Source of the DNA: Selenomonas sp. ND2010 | GTDB lineage: Bacteria; Bacillota; Negativicutes; Selenomonadales; Selenomonadaceae | Direction: 5' to 3' | NCBI RefSeq assembly: GCF_000702005.1 | Contig: NZ_JNKI01000019.1 | Span: forward strand, 1-57,813 | DNA length: 57,813 nucleotides | In this document: positions 35,868-44,498 of the stretch, piece after piece | Layout: each line of letters begins with the position of its first letter | Numbering within the stretch: the first letter of the stretch is position 1 | Notes under the pieces: generated by a model | The model's database searches: none | Told to the model about the DNA's origin: nothing | What the model saw: the letters and a program-made list of their open reading frames with translations, nothing else | Program-made: the position numbers and the translations under genes

Positions 35868-36356
35868 ATGAATCCAACCAAAAAACTTGTCTACCTGGCG
35901 CTGCTTACTGGTCAATCCCTGGCGTTGTTCCTGCTTGAAGGACTTATCCCCCTGCCATTCCTGGCGCCGGGAGCAAAACTAGGACTGGCCAATCTCATAA
36001 CCCTCATCGCCCTCTACACGCTGCCACGCTGGCAGGACGCAGCAATCATGCTGACCCTGCGCATCGCGCTGTCCTCACTACTCGGCGGCGGCCCGACGAT
36101 TTTCCTTTATAGTCTTTCTGGCGGCCTCATGAGTTTTGCCGCTATGCTCCTTCTCCAAAAAAGCGGCCGCTTCTCCCCCATAGGCGTAAGCTGTGCCGGC
36201 GGCTTTTGCCATCACATCGGACAGCTGATAACAGCCAGCCTTATCATCGGCAGTCCTCACTTGTTCCTTTACCTGCCTATCCTCGGCCCCTGCGGCCTCA
36301 TCACCGGCTTCCTGCTCGGCTGGACCGCAGCGAAACTGCTTGTCTATATAAAATGA
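35868..36356 (+). CDS. Gx transporter family protein (heptaprenyl diphosphate synthase component I-like)
   Basis: A 162-residue membrane protein with about five helices. It has the family blocks FLEGLIPLPFLAPGAKLGLANLITL (in outline), LGGGPTIFLYSLSGGLMS and GGFCHHIGQL. It is named for a link to heptaprenyl diphosphate synthase, but the structure resembles ECF S-components, so substrate uptake is as likely. AGGAGG ribosome site. With the preceding NusG-II gene it makes a frequent two-gene unit. Confidence 0.82.
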   Translation: MNPTKKLVYLALLTGQSLALFLLEGLIPLPFLAPGAKLGLANLITLIALYTLPRWQDAAIMLTLRIALSSLLGGGPTIFLYSLSGGLMSFAAMLLLQKSGRFSPIGVSCAGGFCHHIGQLITASLIIGSPHLFLYLPILGPCGLITGFLLGWTAAKLLVYIK

Positions 36357-36372
36357 CATCCCTCCGTTTGGC

Positions 36373-38589
36373 TTATTTATAACCACAATACTTCAATCCC
36401 AGCATGGTAATATCATCGGATTGCTCCGCCTCGCCCGCATACGCGCCCACATCTTTGCGCACAGCGGCGAGGATTTTTCTTACATCTTTTTCCCCCTGTC
36501 CGTTCAGCGTTGCCCGGAGGCGGTCCTCCGAATACATATCTCCGGCCTCATTCATGGCCTCCGTCACGCCATCCGTATAGAGGAAAATCATCTCACCCGG
36601 CTGCAGGACAAGATGGTGCGACTCATACACTTCCTCCTCATTCACGCCCAGCATGGCGTGTTTCTTTTTATCCCGCAGATAGCGGAACCGCCCCTTTTCC
36701 TGCACCAAGGGCGGATTGTGCCCGCCATTGACGTAGATCAGTTCCCCTGTTGCCAGATTGAGCTGGGCGAGAAAGACCGTGACGAACATCATTTCCTCGT
36801 TTTCACGGCAAAGCTCTTGATTGGCCAGCATCATGACGGCAGCAAAATCATCGGGGTCCTTTGCCATCAACACCAGATTTTTCAGCGCGGTTTTGGCACG
36901 CATCATGAACAGCGCCGCCGGGATTCCCTTGCCGGACACATCCGCGATAGTGATGACCAGATGCTTTTCATCCGTCTGGTAAAAATCGTAAAAATCACCG
37001 CCTACGCCCTTGGCAGCATCCATCGAAGCGTAGATTTGGAATTCCTGGCAGCCCGTCAGGAATTCCTGCGGCAGTGCTCCCAGCTGGATATTTTTCGCTA
37101 CGGAAAGCTCGGCTGCCGCTTTCTCCCGCTCTGCCATTACCTGGGACAGGTTGTCGATATACGCTTTCAGATCCTCCGTCATGGCATTGAAGCAGACGGC
37201 CAAATGCTCGATCTCATCGCCAGTCTTGATATCCAGTTTCTTATCGAGATTCCCGCCGGCAATCTCCCGCACGCCCTCGGCCATCTGCCGGATGGGCTTG
37301 ACGAATCGGTCTGACAGCCGTTCCGACAGGAAAAACATAATGGCAATCATGATAAAAAGTACCAGCAGGGACATCTTCAGCAGGAACAAGTACTCATTCT
37401 GCAAATCCGCCTTGAACTGATCCATCTGCCCCATAAAATAATTCTGGCTTTCCTGAATAGAAGATGTCATATCATCCTGCGATACCAGGATGCCCAGGCT
37501 CCACCCCATGATGGATATCGGAGAAAAAGCCAGCATATACTTCCCGCCGTCTATCTCGACAGGCATCATGCCGCTTTCGCCCTCGGCCATCTGCCTTGCC
37601 GCCTGGGCCAGCTCCGGCACATCACTATCCCGCAGATCCTTGGGCGCATCGCTCTCTGCCAGCACACCTTCCTGCACAGTGGAGAAAACGACCCTGCCGG
37701 TATCTGACATGATAAAATTCATGCCCTTTTCCCCTATGACACTATCGCGAAGGTACCCCCGCAACGGTTCGGTCGCCATATCCAGACTGGCTACGCCGGC
37801 AATCCCGTCCGCATCGTAATAAGGCGCCGAGCAGCTTATTACCTCGACATTGTTATGCTCCTCTGTCAAAATCGTACGATAGGGCAAGGAAAACACCGCT
37901 TTATTGGCTTTGATGGCATTTTCATACCAGGGACGAATCCGCGGATCATAATCCAGTGCCGGATCGTCCGACATCGGACTGTACGCATCGCCGGGGAACA
38001 CACTGCTGCAAATCAAAAAACCATATTTGCTGCCACAATACGTTGCCGAATAACTGGAATCGCCATACGTTTTTTCCATCGGGGCAAGCGTTCCCGAGAT
38101 ATTGGCCGTAAGCGCCACTTCCCGCTGTACCGTTTCGATGCCACGCTGGCGCACATCGGGACTATAAATGACACAAGGCACGGTCGGCGGAACTTTGCCA
38201 TTATGCGGGTCAGGGATACTTCCCGGAAGATAATGGTCTGGATGACACTGTATCCATGTCAAAGCATCGGACAAGATACGCACATCATGCTGCAGCTTGG
38301 CCATCTCATGATCGAGATAACCGGCTTCCGCCTTAACAAGACCAGCTAACGTATCCTTGCTGGTCTTGTTGATATACTGCTTCGTATACTCAGCCCCTGA
38401 CTCTGAGAGCTGGTTTCCCATATCCGCTATATCACGGCTGACAAACGTAATGCCATAAAAGGATAGTCCGGCAAACACCAGCGCCGACAGCAGGCTGCTT
38501 GCAACCAACAAGCGCAACAGTCTCCCCCGGATGCTTGCCTGTCCGCACACCATATTTCGTAATATCCGCAAGAAATCGCCCCTAACCAT
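36373..38589 (-). CDS. Cache-HAMP-PP2C (SpoIIE/RsbU-type) serine phosphatase
   Basis: A 738-residue membrane protein. Membrane helix (about 25-50), double-Cache sensor (about 60-385, with DPRIRPWYENAI), second helix (about 405-425), HAMP (425-475), coiled linker, and a PP2C-like phosphatase (510-738) with the metal motifs GGDFYD, ADVSGKG, TDGVTEAMN and SDDITML intact. RsbU/SpoIIE-type enzymes dephosphorylate STAS proteins. It is the last gene of the operon that starts with a STAS protein and an RsbW-like kinase, so it very likely resets that STAS protein in response to a small extracellular ligand. Confidence 0.92.
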   Translation of the reverse strand: MVRGDFLRILRNMVCGQASIRGRLLRLLVASSLLSALVFAGLSFYGITFVSRDIADMGNQLSESGAEYTKQYINKTSKDTLAGLVKAEAGYLDHEMAKLQHDVRILSDALTWIQCHPDHYLPGSIPDPHNGKVPPTVPCVIYSPDVRQRGIETVQREVALTANISGTLAPMEKTYGDSSYSATYCGSKYGFLICSSVFPGDAYSPMSDDPALDYDPRIRPWYENAIKANKAVFSLPYRTILTEEHNNVEVISCSAPYYDADGIAGVASLDMATEPLRGYLRDSVIGEKGMNFIMSDTGRVVFSTVQEGVLAESDAPKDLRDSDVPELAQAARQMAEGESGMMPVEIDGGKYMLAFSPISIMGWSLGILVSQDDMTSSIQESQNYFMGQMDQFKADLQNEYLFLLKMSLLVLFIMIAIMFFLSERLSDRFVKPIRQMAEGVREIAGGNLDKKLDIKTGDEIEHLAVCFNAMTEDLKAYIDNLSQVMAEREKAAAELSVAKNIQLGALPQEFLTGCQEFQIYASMDAAKGVGGDFYDFYQTDEKHLVITIADVSGKGIPAALFMMRAKTALKNLVLMAKDPDDFAAVMMLANQELCRENEEMMFVTVFLAQLNLATGELIYVNGGHNPPLVQEKGRFRYLRDKKKHAMLGVNEEEVYESHHLVLQPGEMIFLYTDGVTEAMNEAGDMYSEDRLRATLNGQGEKDVRKILAAVRKDVGAYAGEAEQSDDITMLGLKYCGYK

Positions 38590-38607
38590 AACTTCTCCTT
38601 TACCGAT

Positions 38608-40194
38608 TTACCTTCTTTTCCCGATTTCCCCGGCAATGTCCAGCAATTCACAGTCCCGTATCAGCATCGACATAACCGAGGATATATTCACCACAAAAAC
38701 AGCCGAAACCATCAGCATGCCGATAGAGTCCAATGGCAGCGCCAGCTGGTTAAAGATAATGGCATATATGGCCATAATGCCGCCAGGTACCGGCGGCGTG
38801 GCAATGCTCAGCTGCAAAGCCAGGATAATAGTTATGACCAAAGAGAACAAGGAGAGCTCCAGCCGGGCATTGTAGGCCGTATAAAATACGCCGGCCACCA
38901 ACGCCGCCGCTGCCGAAGGGGAAAACATCGCATGGGACAGGGGCAGCCAAAAATCACAAAACTTGCCCTCGATCTTCAACTCTTCTTTGGCAAAAATCAT
39001 ATTCGCTGACATGGCCGCCGTATTGCTGGCGGTGGAAAAAGAAATCAGGAATACCTTGGCTCCCTTACGCAGGAACGCCCCTATGTTCAGCTTGTATTTA
39101 TAGGCAATGTGCAGGAGCATGAGCAAACCAAAGCCTGTGCAGAATACATAATTGGCGGCAATGATTCGCCACACGGCAAAAATCGTATCCAGGCTGCTGC
39201 CTGCGATTACCTTGAACACGTTCAGGAAAATTGCGGCATAAATGACCTTGGACACGATATCCATCATCTTGAAAATCAGCTTATTCAACTCATCGATGAG
39301 GGTTTTCACGTTCGGAATCACGTTGGTCAAGGTAAGGACACTGATGCCTGTCAGGATAGCGATGCAAACGATTTGCAGGATATTCCCTTCCACGAACGGC
39401 GCCACCAGATTATGCGGCAAAATGCCCAGCAGAAGCCGGATCAACTCAGCAGGCGCCAGCTGGCTTCCTCCGCTAAGGGCCAGGACAGGAAAAAACAGCT
39501 GGCATACAGCCGCCGCAAACAGGGCCATCAGCAGCATCACAGCAAAAAAGCGGCGTATGACCCGAAGCCCTACGCTGCTGAAGGTAGCTACATCTTCCAT
39601 CAGGCAGATGCCATTCACAATGGATAGGAAGACAAAGGGCCCCGTAACGGCAACGATCAGCCCCATCAAGGTCTTTAGCAACGGCTCGACCGCATCCTGC
39701 AGGATAGCGGTCTGCCATCCCGCAGGCAGCATAGCATGGATAGCAGCACACACCACGGCCAGCAGCGCCGCGATCGTGATGGAGCCTCCCGGTATTTTTA
39801 CGGGCTTCCACTCTTTCCTGGCATACGTGCTGATCTCATTGCAGCCATTCCGGTAAGCATAGACCGTTTCCGCATGTTCGTAACTCATCAGCCCTTTTAA
39901 GATATCCGCCGACAGGATTTCCTCGTCCTCATCATCCGTATAGAACGGATCGAAGGGCTCTCCCTTTATCCTTATGATGACTTTCGGCACCCCAAACCAC
40001 TTTTGGATTTTAAGACTGTATTTATGCTCACTGCCAAAATGCTGCTGACAGCGAAGCATAGCTTCTTCCAGCAGCAAACAGATTTTTAAACAGTCACGCT
40101 TCGACACCGCCGAATTTTCAAAAACGACACGAACATTCTCAATTGTTTTTTCAAGATCTTCATTGCTAAACTTCATTTTCGTATCCGCTAACAT
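38608..40194 (-). CDS. DAACS-family transporter-like protein with N-terminal pseudo-RsbW domain (paralogue 2)
   Basis: A 528-residue protein. Residues 8-125 resemble an RsbW-type ATPase but with Arg48 at the N-box Asn position (LLEEAMLR), GEPFDPF where the active enzyme has DHGRPFNPL, and no glycine-rich lid. From 135 on there are about eight helices with the DAACS plan, but the ion/substrate motifs are degraded: HP1 is FSTASNTAAM, the TM7 NMDGT is replaced by HAMFSPS (about 421-427), and HP2 reads TPPVPGG. It may be a transporter with changed chemistry or a purely regulatory relative. Gap of 36 bp after paralogue 1. Confidence 0.82.
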   Translation of the reverse strand: MLADTKMKFSNEDLEKTIENVRVVFENSAVSKRDCLKICLLLEEAMLRCQQHFGSEHKYSLKIQKWFGVPKVIIRIKGEPFDPFYTDDEDEEILSADILKGLMSYEHAETVYAYRNGCNEISTYARKEWKPVKIPGGSITIAALLAVVCAAIHAMLPAGWQTAILQDAVEPLLKTLMGLIVAVTGPFVFLSIVNGICLMEDVATFSSVGLRVIRRFFAVMLLMALFAAAVCQLFFPVLALSGGSQLAPAELIRLLLGILPHNLVAPFVEGNILQIVCIAILTGISVLTLTNVIPNVKTLIDELNKLIFKMMDIVSKVIYAAIFLNVFKVIAGSSLDTIFAVWRIIAANYVFCTGFGLLMLLHIAYKYKLNIGAFLRKGAKVFLISFSTASNTAAMSANMIFAKEELKIEGKFCDFWLPLSHAMFSPSAAAALVAGVFYTAYNARLELSLFSLVITIILALQLSIATPPVPGGIMAIYAIIFNQLALPLDSIGMLMVSAVFVVNISSVMSMLIRDCELLDIAGEIGKRR

Positions 40195-40230
40195 TCCCTA
40201 CATCCTTTGTTCAACCCATCGTTTTGCTCC

Positions 40231-41838
40231 TTACGGGCTTTTGCGATAAACATCCACATCCACCTGCTTTTCTCTCACTGCTAACAACATAGTAGAAGTG
40301 ATATTGCCCACCACGCTCTGGGCGGTTCCCGGCATGTCCATAAGTGGCTCGATTCCGATAAAATGCATGACTGCTGTTCCCGGAATCCCCATATTTTCCA
40401 ATATGGACGGCATGACCAAAAGCCCAATCCCAGTCAGTGCCATCAAGAACTCCACAAAAAAGAGCGAGACCAAAAAATCTGCATCCAGGCTTACCTGAAA
40501 GGTACACGCCAACATCATGGACACCACGGAAACATAGTAAGCGGTACCGTCCATGTTAAACTGCATGCCGACAGGAATGGCAAATTTGCTCATTCGTTCC
40601 GAAATCCCCATTTTCTTGGTACAAAAGGAAAGTGTCGCCGGTAAACAGGCATTGGAACTGCTGGTAGAAAAAGGAAGCACACTGAACGGTATGGCTTTTT
40701 GCAGGAAGGGCAGAGGGGAGAGTCTGGCGGTCAAGGCAATCAAGATGGCGGATACGATAAAACAAAGCGGCAGCCCCAAGGCTACCCCCATCAGCAATCT
40801 TCCATAAGCCACTAACCCCCAAAGGCCCACATGCAGAATCATCTTGGCCGTAGAAATCCCGACCATGAAGGGCAGCAAACGGCTCATAGCACTGACAATC
40901 TCCATGGTAAATCTGCTCAAGAACTCTACGCCCTCCCTAGCCCAGGCCAGTTCTCCCTCCATACGGTTCAAGATCATACCCGATAAACAGGCCAGGAAAA
41001 GGGTCTGCATGATATTATTGCCAGCAAAAGGCGAGATAAAATCGCCAGGCACAATACCGATAAGCAGGGCACGAATGCTGATTCCAGCCGCTTGCGGGGC
41101 CGGATCGCCATCCATGATGGTAGAAAGCATCTCCGTCATTCCGCCTACGCAATAACCAACAAAAAGCCCTGCTACCACATAAAAAGCCAGCTTGCCCAGC
41201 GACCACATAACCAGGCGCCAGCCAATCCGTCCTAAGCTGGCCGAATCCGACATACTGATGATTCCCGCTATGACCGAGAAAAAAATCATGGGCGCCACAG
41301 CCATCATCAAGGCACTTACAAATACAGACTGCACACTATCAATAAGGTTGCTGTCAATCCACTGATTGGTTTCCGGGCTGACAAATGCATTCATCAAGAG
41401 TCCCCCCAAAGCTCCTGCCAGCAAGCCCAAGAGTATGTTGCGCACTTCCTTGCCAATCGGGTCACAGGGCTGAATGGATACCACATTCTCCCGTTCCGAC
41501 CACCTTCGGGTATACCGCAGCTGTTTCAGGTGAGACCGCAAAAGCGCATACCCCAGGATATCTTCTTCCTCGTCTTCCGACCAAGGCACCAGTGGATTGC
41601 ATTCGTCCCCTTCCACCACAAAGAGCAGCCTCACATGGGAAAAACGCTTTCTAAGGAAAAGGCGTGCACAAAAATTGTCCGGATTGTCCGCACGTCGGGA
41701 GAACCGAAGGAAAAGTTCTTCCACCAGCATCTGGGTTACATATATTTCTTTCTCCTTGAGGTTCTCCCGGGCAAGATTCGCCGCAATCCAGTCCATAACC
41801 TCCGCGATACTTTCCCGGGTTATTACCAAACTATCCAT
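40231..41838 (-). CDS. DAACS-family symporter with N-terminal pseudo-RsbW domain (paralogue 1)
   Basis: A 535-residue protein. Residues 5-125 are an RsbW/HATPase-like domain that has lost its ATP site: the N-box Asn is Arg45 (VEELFLR). Residues 135-530 are a glutamate/dicarboxylate:cation symporter with its hallmarks: HP1 STSSSNACLP (391-400), NMDGT (428-432) for sodium binding, HP2 GIPGT (484-488), and MDMPGTAQSVVGN (500-512), where Gly replaces the Arg that binds acidic side chains in related transporters. It is therefore a plausible working carrier for a non-acidic or different substrate. A weak AAGGA ribosome site precedes ATG 41838. Confidence 0.87.
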   Translation of the reverse strand: MDSLVITRESIAEVMDWIAANLARENLKEKEIYVTQMLVEELFLRFSRRADNPDNFCARLFLRKRFSHVRLLFVVEGDECNPLVPWSEDEEEDILGYALLRSHLKQLRYTRRWSERENVVSIQPCDPIGKEVRNILLGLLAGALGGLLMNAFVSPETNQWIDSNLIDSVQSVFVSALMMAVAPMIFFSVIAGIISMSDSASLGRIGWRLVMWSLGKLAFYVVAGLFVGYCVGGMTEMLSTIMDGDPAPQAAGISIRALLIGIVPGDFISPFAGNNIMQTLFLACLSGMILNRMEGELAWAREGVEFLSRFTMEIVSAMSRLLPFMVGISTAKMILHVGLWGLVAYGRLLMGVALGLPLCFIVSAILIALTARLSPLPFLQKAIPFSVLPFSTSSSNACLPATLSFCTKKMGISERMSKFAIPVGMQFNMDGTAYYVSVVSMMLACTFQVSLDADFLVSLFFVEFLMALTGIGLLVMPSILENMGIPGTAVMHFIGIEPLMDMPGTAQSVVGNITSTMLLAVREKQVDVDVYRKSP

Positions 41839-41862
41839 TTCTTATCGATCCTTACCGATTCC

Positions 41863-42291
41863 CTATGTTAGTTTCAGCCAAAGGGAAAGTATATTGGCTT
41901 TTCCCCCTTGAAAGTCTTCGTATGCATACGCTATCCTGTCAAAGCTTTTGCGCACGAGATGAATCCCTAAGCCGCCTTCCTCCCAATCCTCCACAGTCCG
42001 GCCTTTCGAATGGCACCGCTCTTCTGTCAGCGGGTTGAATGGCCGGCCATGATCGGCAAAATCCAGTCGGAAAAAATCCCCTTCCCTCCGTGCCCGGATC
42101 CAGACAGGCCCAGGTGCATCGTAGGCATAGGTTATGATATTTATCAGCATTTCCTCTATGCCAAGCTCCAACGTGAATTCCTTCCTCTCAGGAATCCCTG
42201 CCGCTTGGGCATTTGCCAGGATGTCCTCCCGCATGGTATCATACATTTCCCTGGTGGCAGGATAATCCTGCCACGCCGATAAATCCTTCAT
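41863..42291 (-). CDS. RsbW-like anti-sigma-type serine kinase (HATPase)
   Basis: A 142-residue GHKL ATPase. The N-box Glu47...Asn51 (IEEMLINIITYAY), the Asp80-x-Gly82 of box G1 (FADHGRPFNP) and the glycine-rich lid GGLGIHLVRKS (106-116) are intact, so it should bind ATP and phosphorylate a STAS partner. ATG 42291 follows GGAGGG; a GTG at 42321 overlaps the STAS gene and is less likely. It sits between its presumed substrate and the two transporters that share its fold. No sigma factor is nearby. Confidence 0.88.
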   Translation of the reverse strand: MKDLSAWQDYPATREMYDTMREDILANAQAAGIPERKEFTLELGIEEMLINIITYAYDAPGPVWIRARREGDFFRLDFADHGRPFNPLTEERCHSKGRTVEDWEEGGLGIHLVRKSFDRIAYAYEDFQGGKANILSLWLKLT

Positions 42292-42317
42292 GTCTTCATC
42301 CCTCCGGCCTGCTGCCA

Positions 42318-42650
42318 TCACAACTCATCCAAGGATTTCCGCATATTAAGGAGCGTATCCATATTGCTGTCTGTCAACACGGTCTCTACCACCCCGCCAG
42401 CGCCAGCCACCGTGAACTCACGGCCTTCCTTCTTGGCCTTTTTCAACAGGCGCAGCAGGACGCGGAGACCGGCACTGGAAATGTAGGTCACTTTGCTCAT
42501 ATCCAGGACCGTTTTCTCTTCACGCCCCACGATTTCTTCCCCGCTTTGGTACACCAAATCCGCCGTGGAAATGTCGATGCGGCCTTCCACACTCCATACC
42601 AGCCAGCCATTTTCCCATTTTGTTTCCTTCTGCACAACTTCATTTGCCAT
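42318..42650 (-). CDS. STAS-domain anti-anti-sigma-type protein
   Basis: A 110-residue STAS protein of the SpoIIAA/RsbV type. The strand VEGRIDISTA and the phospho-acceptor loop LDMSKVTYISSAGLRVLL, with candidate Ser58/Ser59, are clear. The ATG at 42650 has GAGGTG upstream; the in-frame stretch before it is leader. It is the first gene of a five-gene operon with RsbW-like kinase, two transporter fusions and PP2C phosphatase, and is the probable phosphorylation switch of the set. Confidence 0.9.
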   Translation of the reverse strand: MANEVVQKETKWENGWLVWSVEGRIDISTADLVYQSGEEIVGREEKTVLDMSKVTYISSAGLRVLLRLLKKAKKEGREFTVAGAGGVVETVLTDSNMDTLLNMRKSLDEL

Positions 42651-42706
42651 AATATCAGCACCTCGCAATGCAAAACCATACGGTTTCGATAAATCTGCTA
42701 TCCATT

Positions 42707-42722
42707 TTACTTTACTAAGTAA
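42707..42722. promoter_or_regulatory. Inverted repeat upstream of the partner-switch operon
   Basis: TTACTT-TACT-AAGTAA is a perfect inverted repeat about 57 bp before the STAS start codon. It could be an operator; the promoter itself is not obvious (TTGTCG and TAAAAT are nearby but with 15-bp spacing). Confidence 0.4.
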
Positions 42723-42812
42723 TTCGACAAAGACCAATACATTCCTGCCATCGTCCCGCAGGCCAAGGCCCGCAGGCGCCCAGCGCCGTCATGCGCGGTA
42801 AAAAATGCATAC

Positions 42813-42842
42813 AAAAAAGCCTCCGCAGTGCGGAGGCTTTTC
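42813..42842 (-). terminator. Terminator of SLH porin gene 1
   Basis: AAAAGCCTCCGCA and its complement form a near-perfect hairpin followed by TTTTTTG on the minus strand, 32 nt after the stop. Confidence 0.85.
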
Positions 42843-42873
42843 CATTCCGTAAAACTTCTGTCAATCGCAGGGA

Positions 42874-44199
42874 TTAGAACAGGAAGTTAACCTGACCGAA
42901 GATGCGGTCGGATTTAACATCCGTGTGGAGATCCTTGTTCTTGCCATAACGAGCTACTGCTACGACGTTCTTGAACGGCGTGTAGTTAGCACCGAGCTCC
43001 CAGCCCTTCTGGCCAGCTTCGATTGCATCGTAGGTGTTGAACAGGTCAACGTTGTTGCCGAGGTGACGGTAAGCTACCCAAGCACCCCAAGTGCCTTTGT
43101 TCTCATCCTGAGCGCCTTTGTAGTCGAGCTCAGCAGCAGCTGCTTTCTTGTAATAGTCAGCATCATGGTTCTCAGCATAGTAGCCGTTTACAGCCCAGTT
43201 CTTGTCGAAGGTGTAAGCGCCTTTTGCCATCCAGATGTTAGCTTCATCCGTATTCGGATTGTTGGAATAAGCAACATAATTACCATCAGAATCTTTAGCC
43301 GTGTAAGCACCACCATCCTTCGTGTTCAGATGATGATAGTCAGCACCGAGGGACAGTTTGCCGAAGTCATAGCCAAGGCCAGCATACTGATAATTAGCAG
43401 TATCATCAGCAGCATTTTCAGGATCAGCATCCTTGATGCGGCCAGCACCAGCCGTTACTTTCAGAGCTTTGCCGAAGGAAACCTCAGCACCGGAGAACGT
43501 CGTATCGAAAATGCTGTCATCATCGATCGGAGCGAATTTACCGAGCTTCGTGGAGAAGTTCGTGTAGTCGCCCTGTGCCCAGATACGTTTCAGTTTAACG
43601 CTGCCGCCATTGTCATCATATTCCTTGGTTTTATCATTCCAAACATGGTCAGCGTCTCTATTAAGCGTATTTACCGTAGCATCGAGACGAGCCTTTACAT
43701 GCCAGTTGCTGTTGACCTCAGCGGACGGCTCGAGACGGAACAGAACTTTGTTCAGATCGTCATGACGGTCTTTAGCTTCGCTCTGGCCTTTCGTGTTCGT
43801 GCGAGCGAAATCGTACTCAGCTTTGCCGTTCCATTTTACTTTGTCAGCGTTTTTCTCGAGGTTAGCAACGCGAACGCCGAGGTTGTTGAGCTCATCGCCG
43901 AACTCAGCTGCCAGTTTGTCCAGCAGAGCTTTGTCGTTGCCGGAAACCGTTACGTTCTGGCTCTTAGCCATAGCGCGGGCAACCATTACAGCCATCTCAT
44001 AACGAGTGATCTGTTTCTGGCCTTTGTACGTGCCATCGCTATAACCCGTGATAACGCCATCCTGAGCGAGCTGTGCTACAGCATCATATGCCCAGTGGTC
44101 TGCCGGTACATCTTCGAACGGGTTTGCTGCTGCAAACGTCGTGCTAGCTGCGCCAACAACGAGAGCCGTCGTCAGTGCGGATACAAGAGTCTTTTTCAT
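42874..44199 (-). CDS. SLH-domain outer-membrane porin-like protein 1 (Mep45 type)
   Basis: A 441-residue exported protein. Signal peptide MKKTLVSALTTALVVGAA...FAAA (1-24), one SLH domain (about 26-85: NPFEDVPADHWAYDAVAQL ... ITRYEMAVMVARAMA), a coiled coil (about 95-120: LLDKLAAEFGDELNNLGVR) and a beta-barrel domain ending in Phe, as in outer-membrane porins. In Selenomonas, SLH domains of this type (Mep45) bind cadaverine-modified peptidoglycan and tie the outer membrane to the wall. Own promoter (44321-44349), leader stem-loop and terminator. Confidence 0.92.
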   Translation of the reverse strand: MKKTLVSALTTALVVGAASTTFAAANPFEDVPADHWAYDAVAQLAQDGVITGYSDGTYKGQKQITRYEMAVMVARAMAKSQNVTVSGNDKALLDKLAAEFGDELNNLGVRVANLEKNADKVKWNGKAEYDFARTNTKGQSEAKDRHDDLNKVLFRLEPSAEVNSNWHVKARLDATVNTLNRDADHVWNDKTKEYDDNGGSVKLKRIWAQGDYTNFSTKLGKFAPIDDDSIFDTTFSGAEVSFGKALKVTAGAGRIKDADPENAADDTANYQYAGLGYDFGKLSLGADYHHLNTKDGGAYTAKDSDGNYVAYSNNPNTDEANIWMAKGAYTFDKNWAVNGYYAENHDADYYKKAAAAELDYKGAQDENKGTWGAWVAYRHLGNNVDLFNTYDAIEAGQKGWELGANYTPFKNVVAVARYGKNKDLHTDVKSDRIFGQVNFLF

Positions 44200-44256
44200 A
44201 AAAGAACCCCTCCTCTTAAATTAATAATATACCCTTAATGTTCCAGGGAAAGATTA

Positions 44257-44306
44257 GGAATTCTTGTGAGTGTCCATGTTTCCTCGACAATTTTCTTAAT
44301 AGTTCC
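44257..44306 (-). ncRNA. 5'-leader stem-loop of SLH porin gene 1
   Basis: The RNA stem TTGTcGAG/CTCACAA (44290-44264, one bulged C) holds the conserved 12-nt loop GAAACATGGACA; an outer GGAA/TTCC pairing extends it. It begins about 8 nt after the predicted transcript start and ends 57 nt before the ATG. See the four other copies. Confidence 0.75.
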
Positions 44307-44320
44307 TCAGAACAGCCTTA

Positions 44321-44349
44321 ATATTATCATAAATATTTTGCAAAAGCAA
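44321..44349 (-). promoter_or_regulatory. Promoter of SLH porin gene 1
   Basis: TTGCTT, 17 bp, TAATAT on the minus strand. Confidence 0.7.
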
Positions 44350-44407
44350 GCAATTTCACGATAATAATTCTCAAGTTCGCGTTAAAGTTTCTTTAAAGAA
44401 TTAAAAA

Positions 44408-44453
44408 ACGGATAGAATTTCTTTTGTTTCTTCGCAAAAGAAATTCTATCCGT
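44408..44453 (-). terminator. Terminator of SLH porin gene 2
   Basis: A perfect inverted repeat with 19-nt arms (ACGGATAGAATTTCTTTTG) and an 8-nt loop, followed by TTTTTTAA on the minus strand. Confidence 0.85.
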
Positions 44454-44498
44454 CAGATTTCTATCTATTTCCGCTTACTCGCAACTGCTTCGGTTCGA

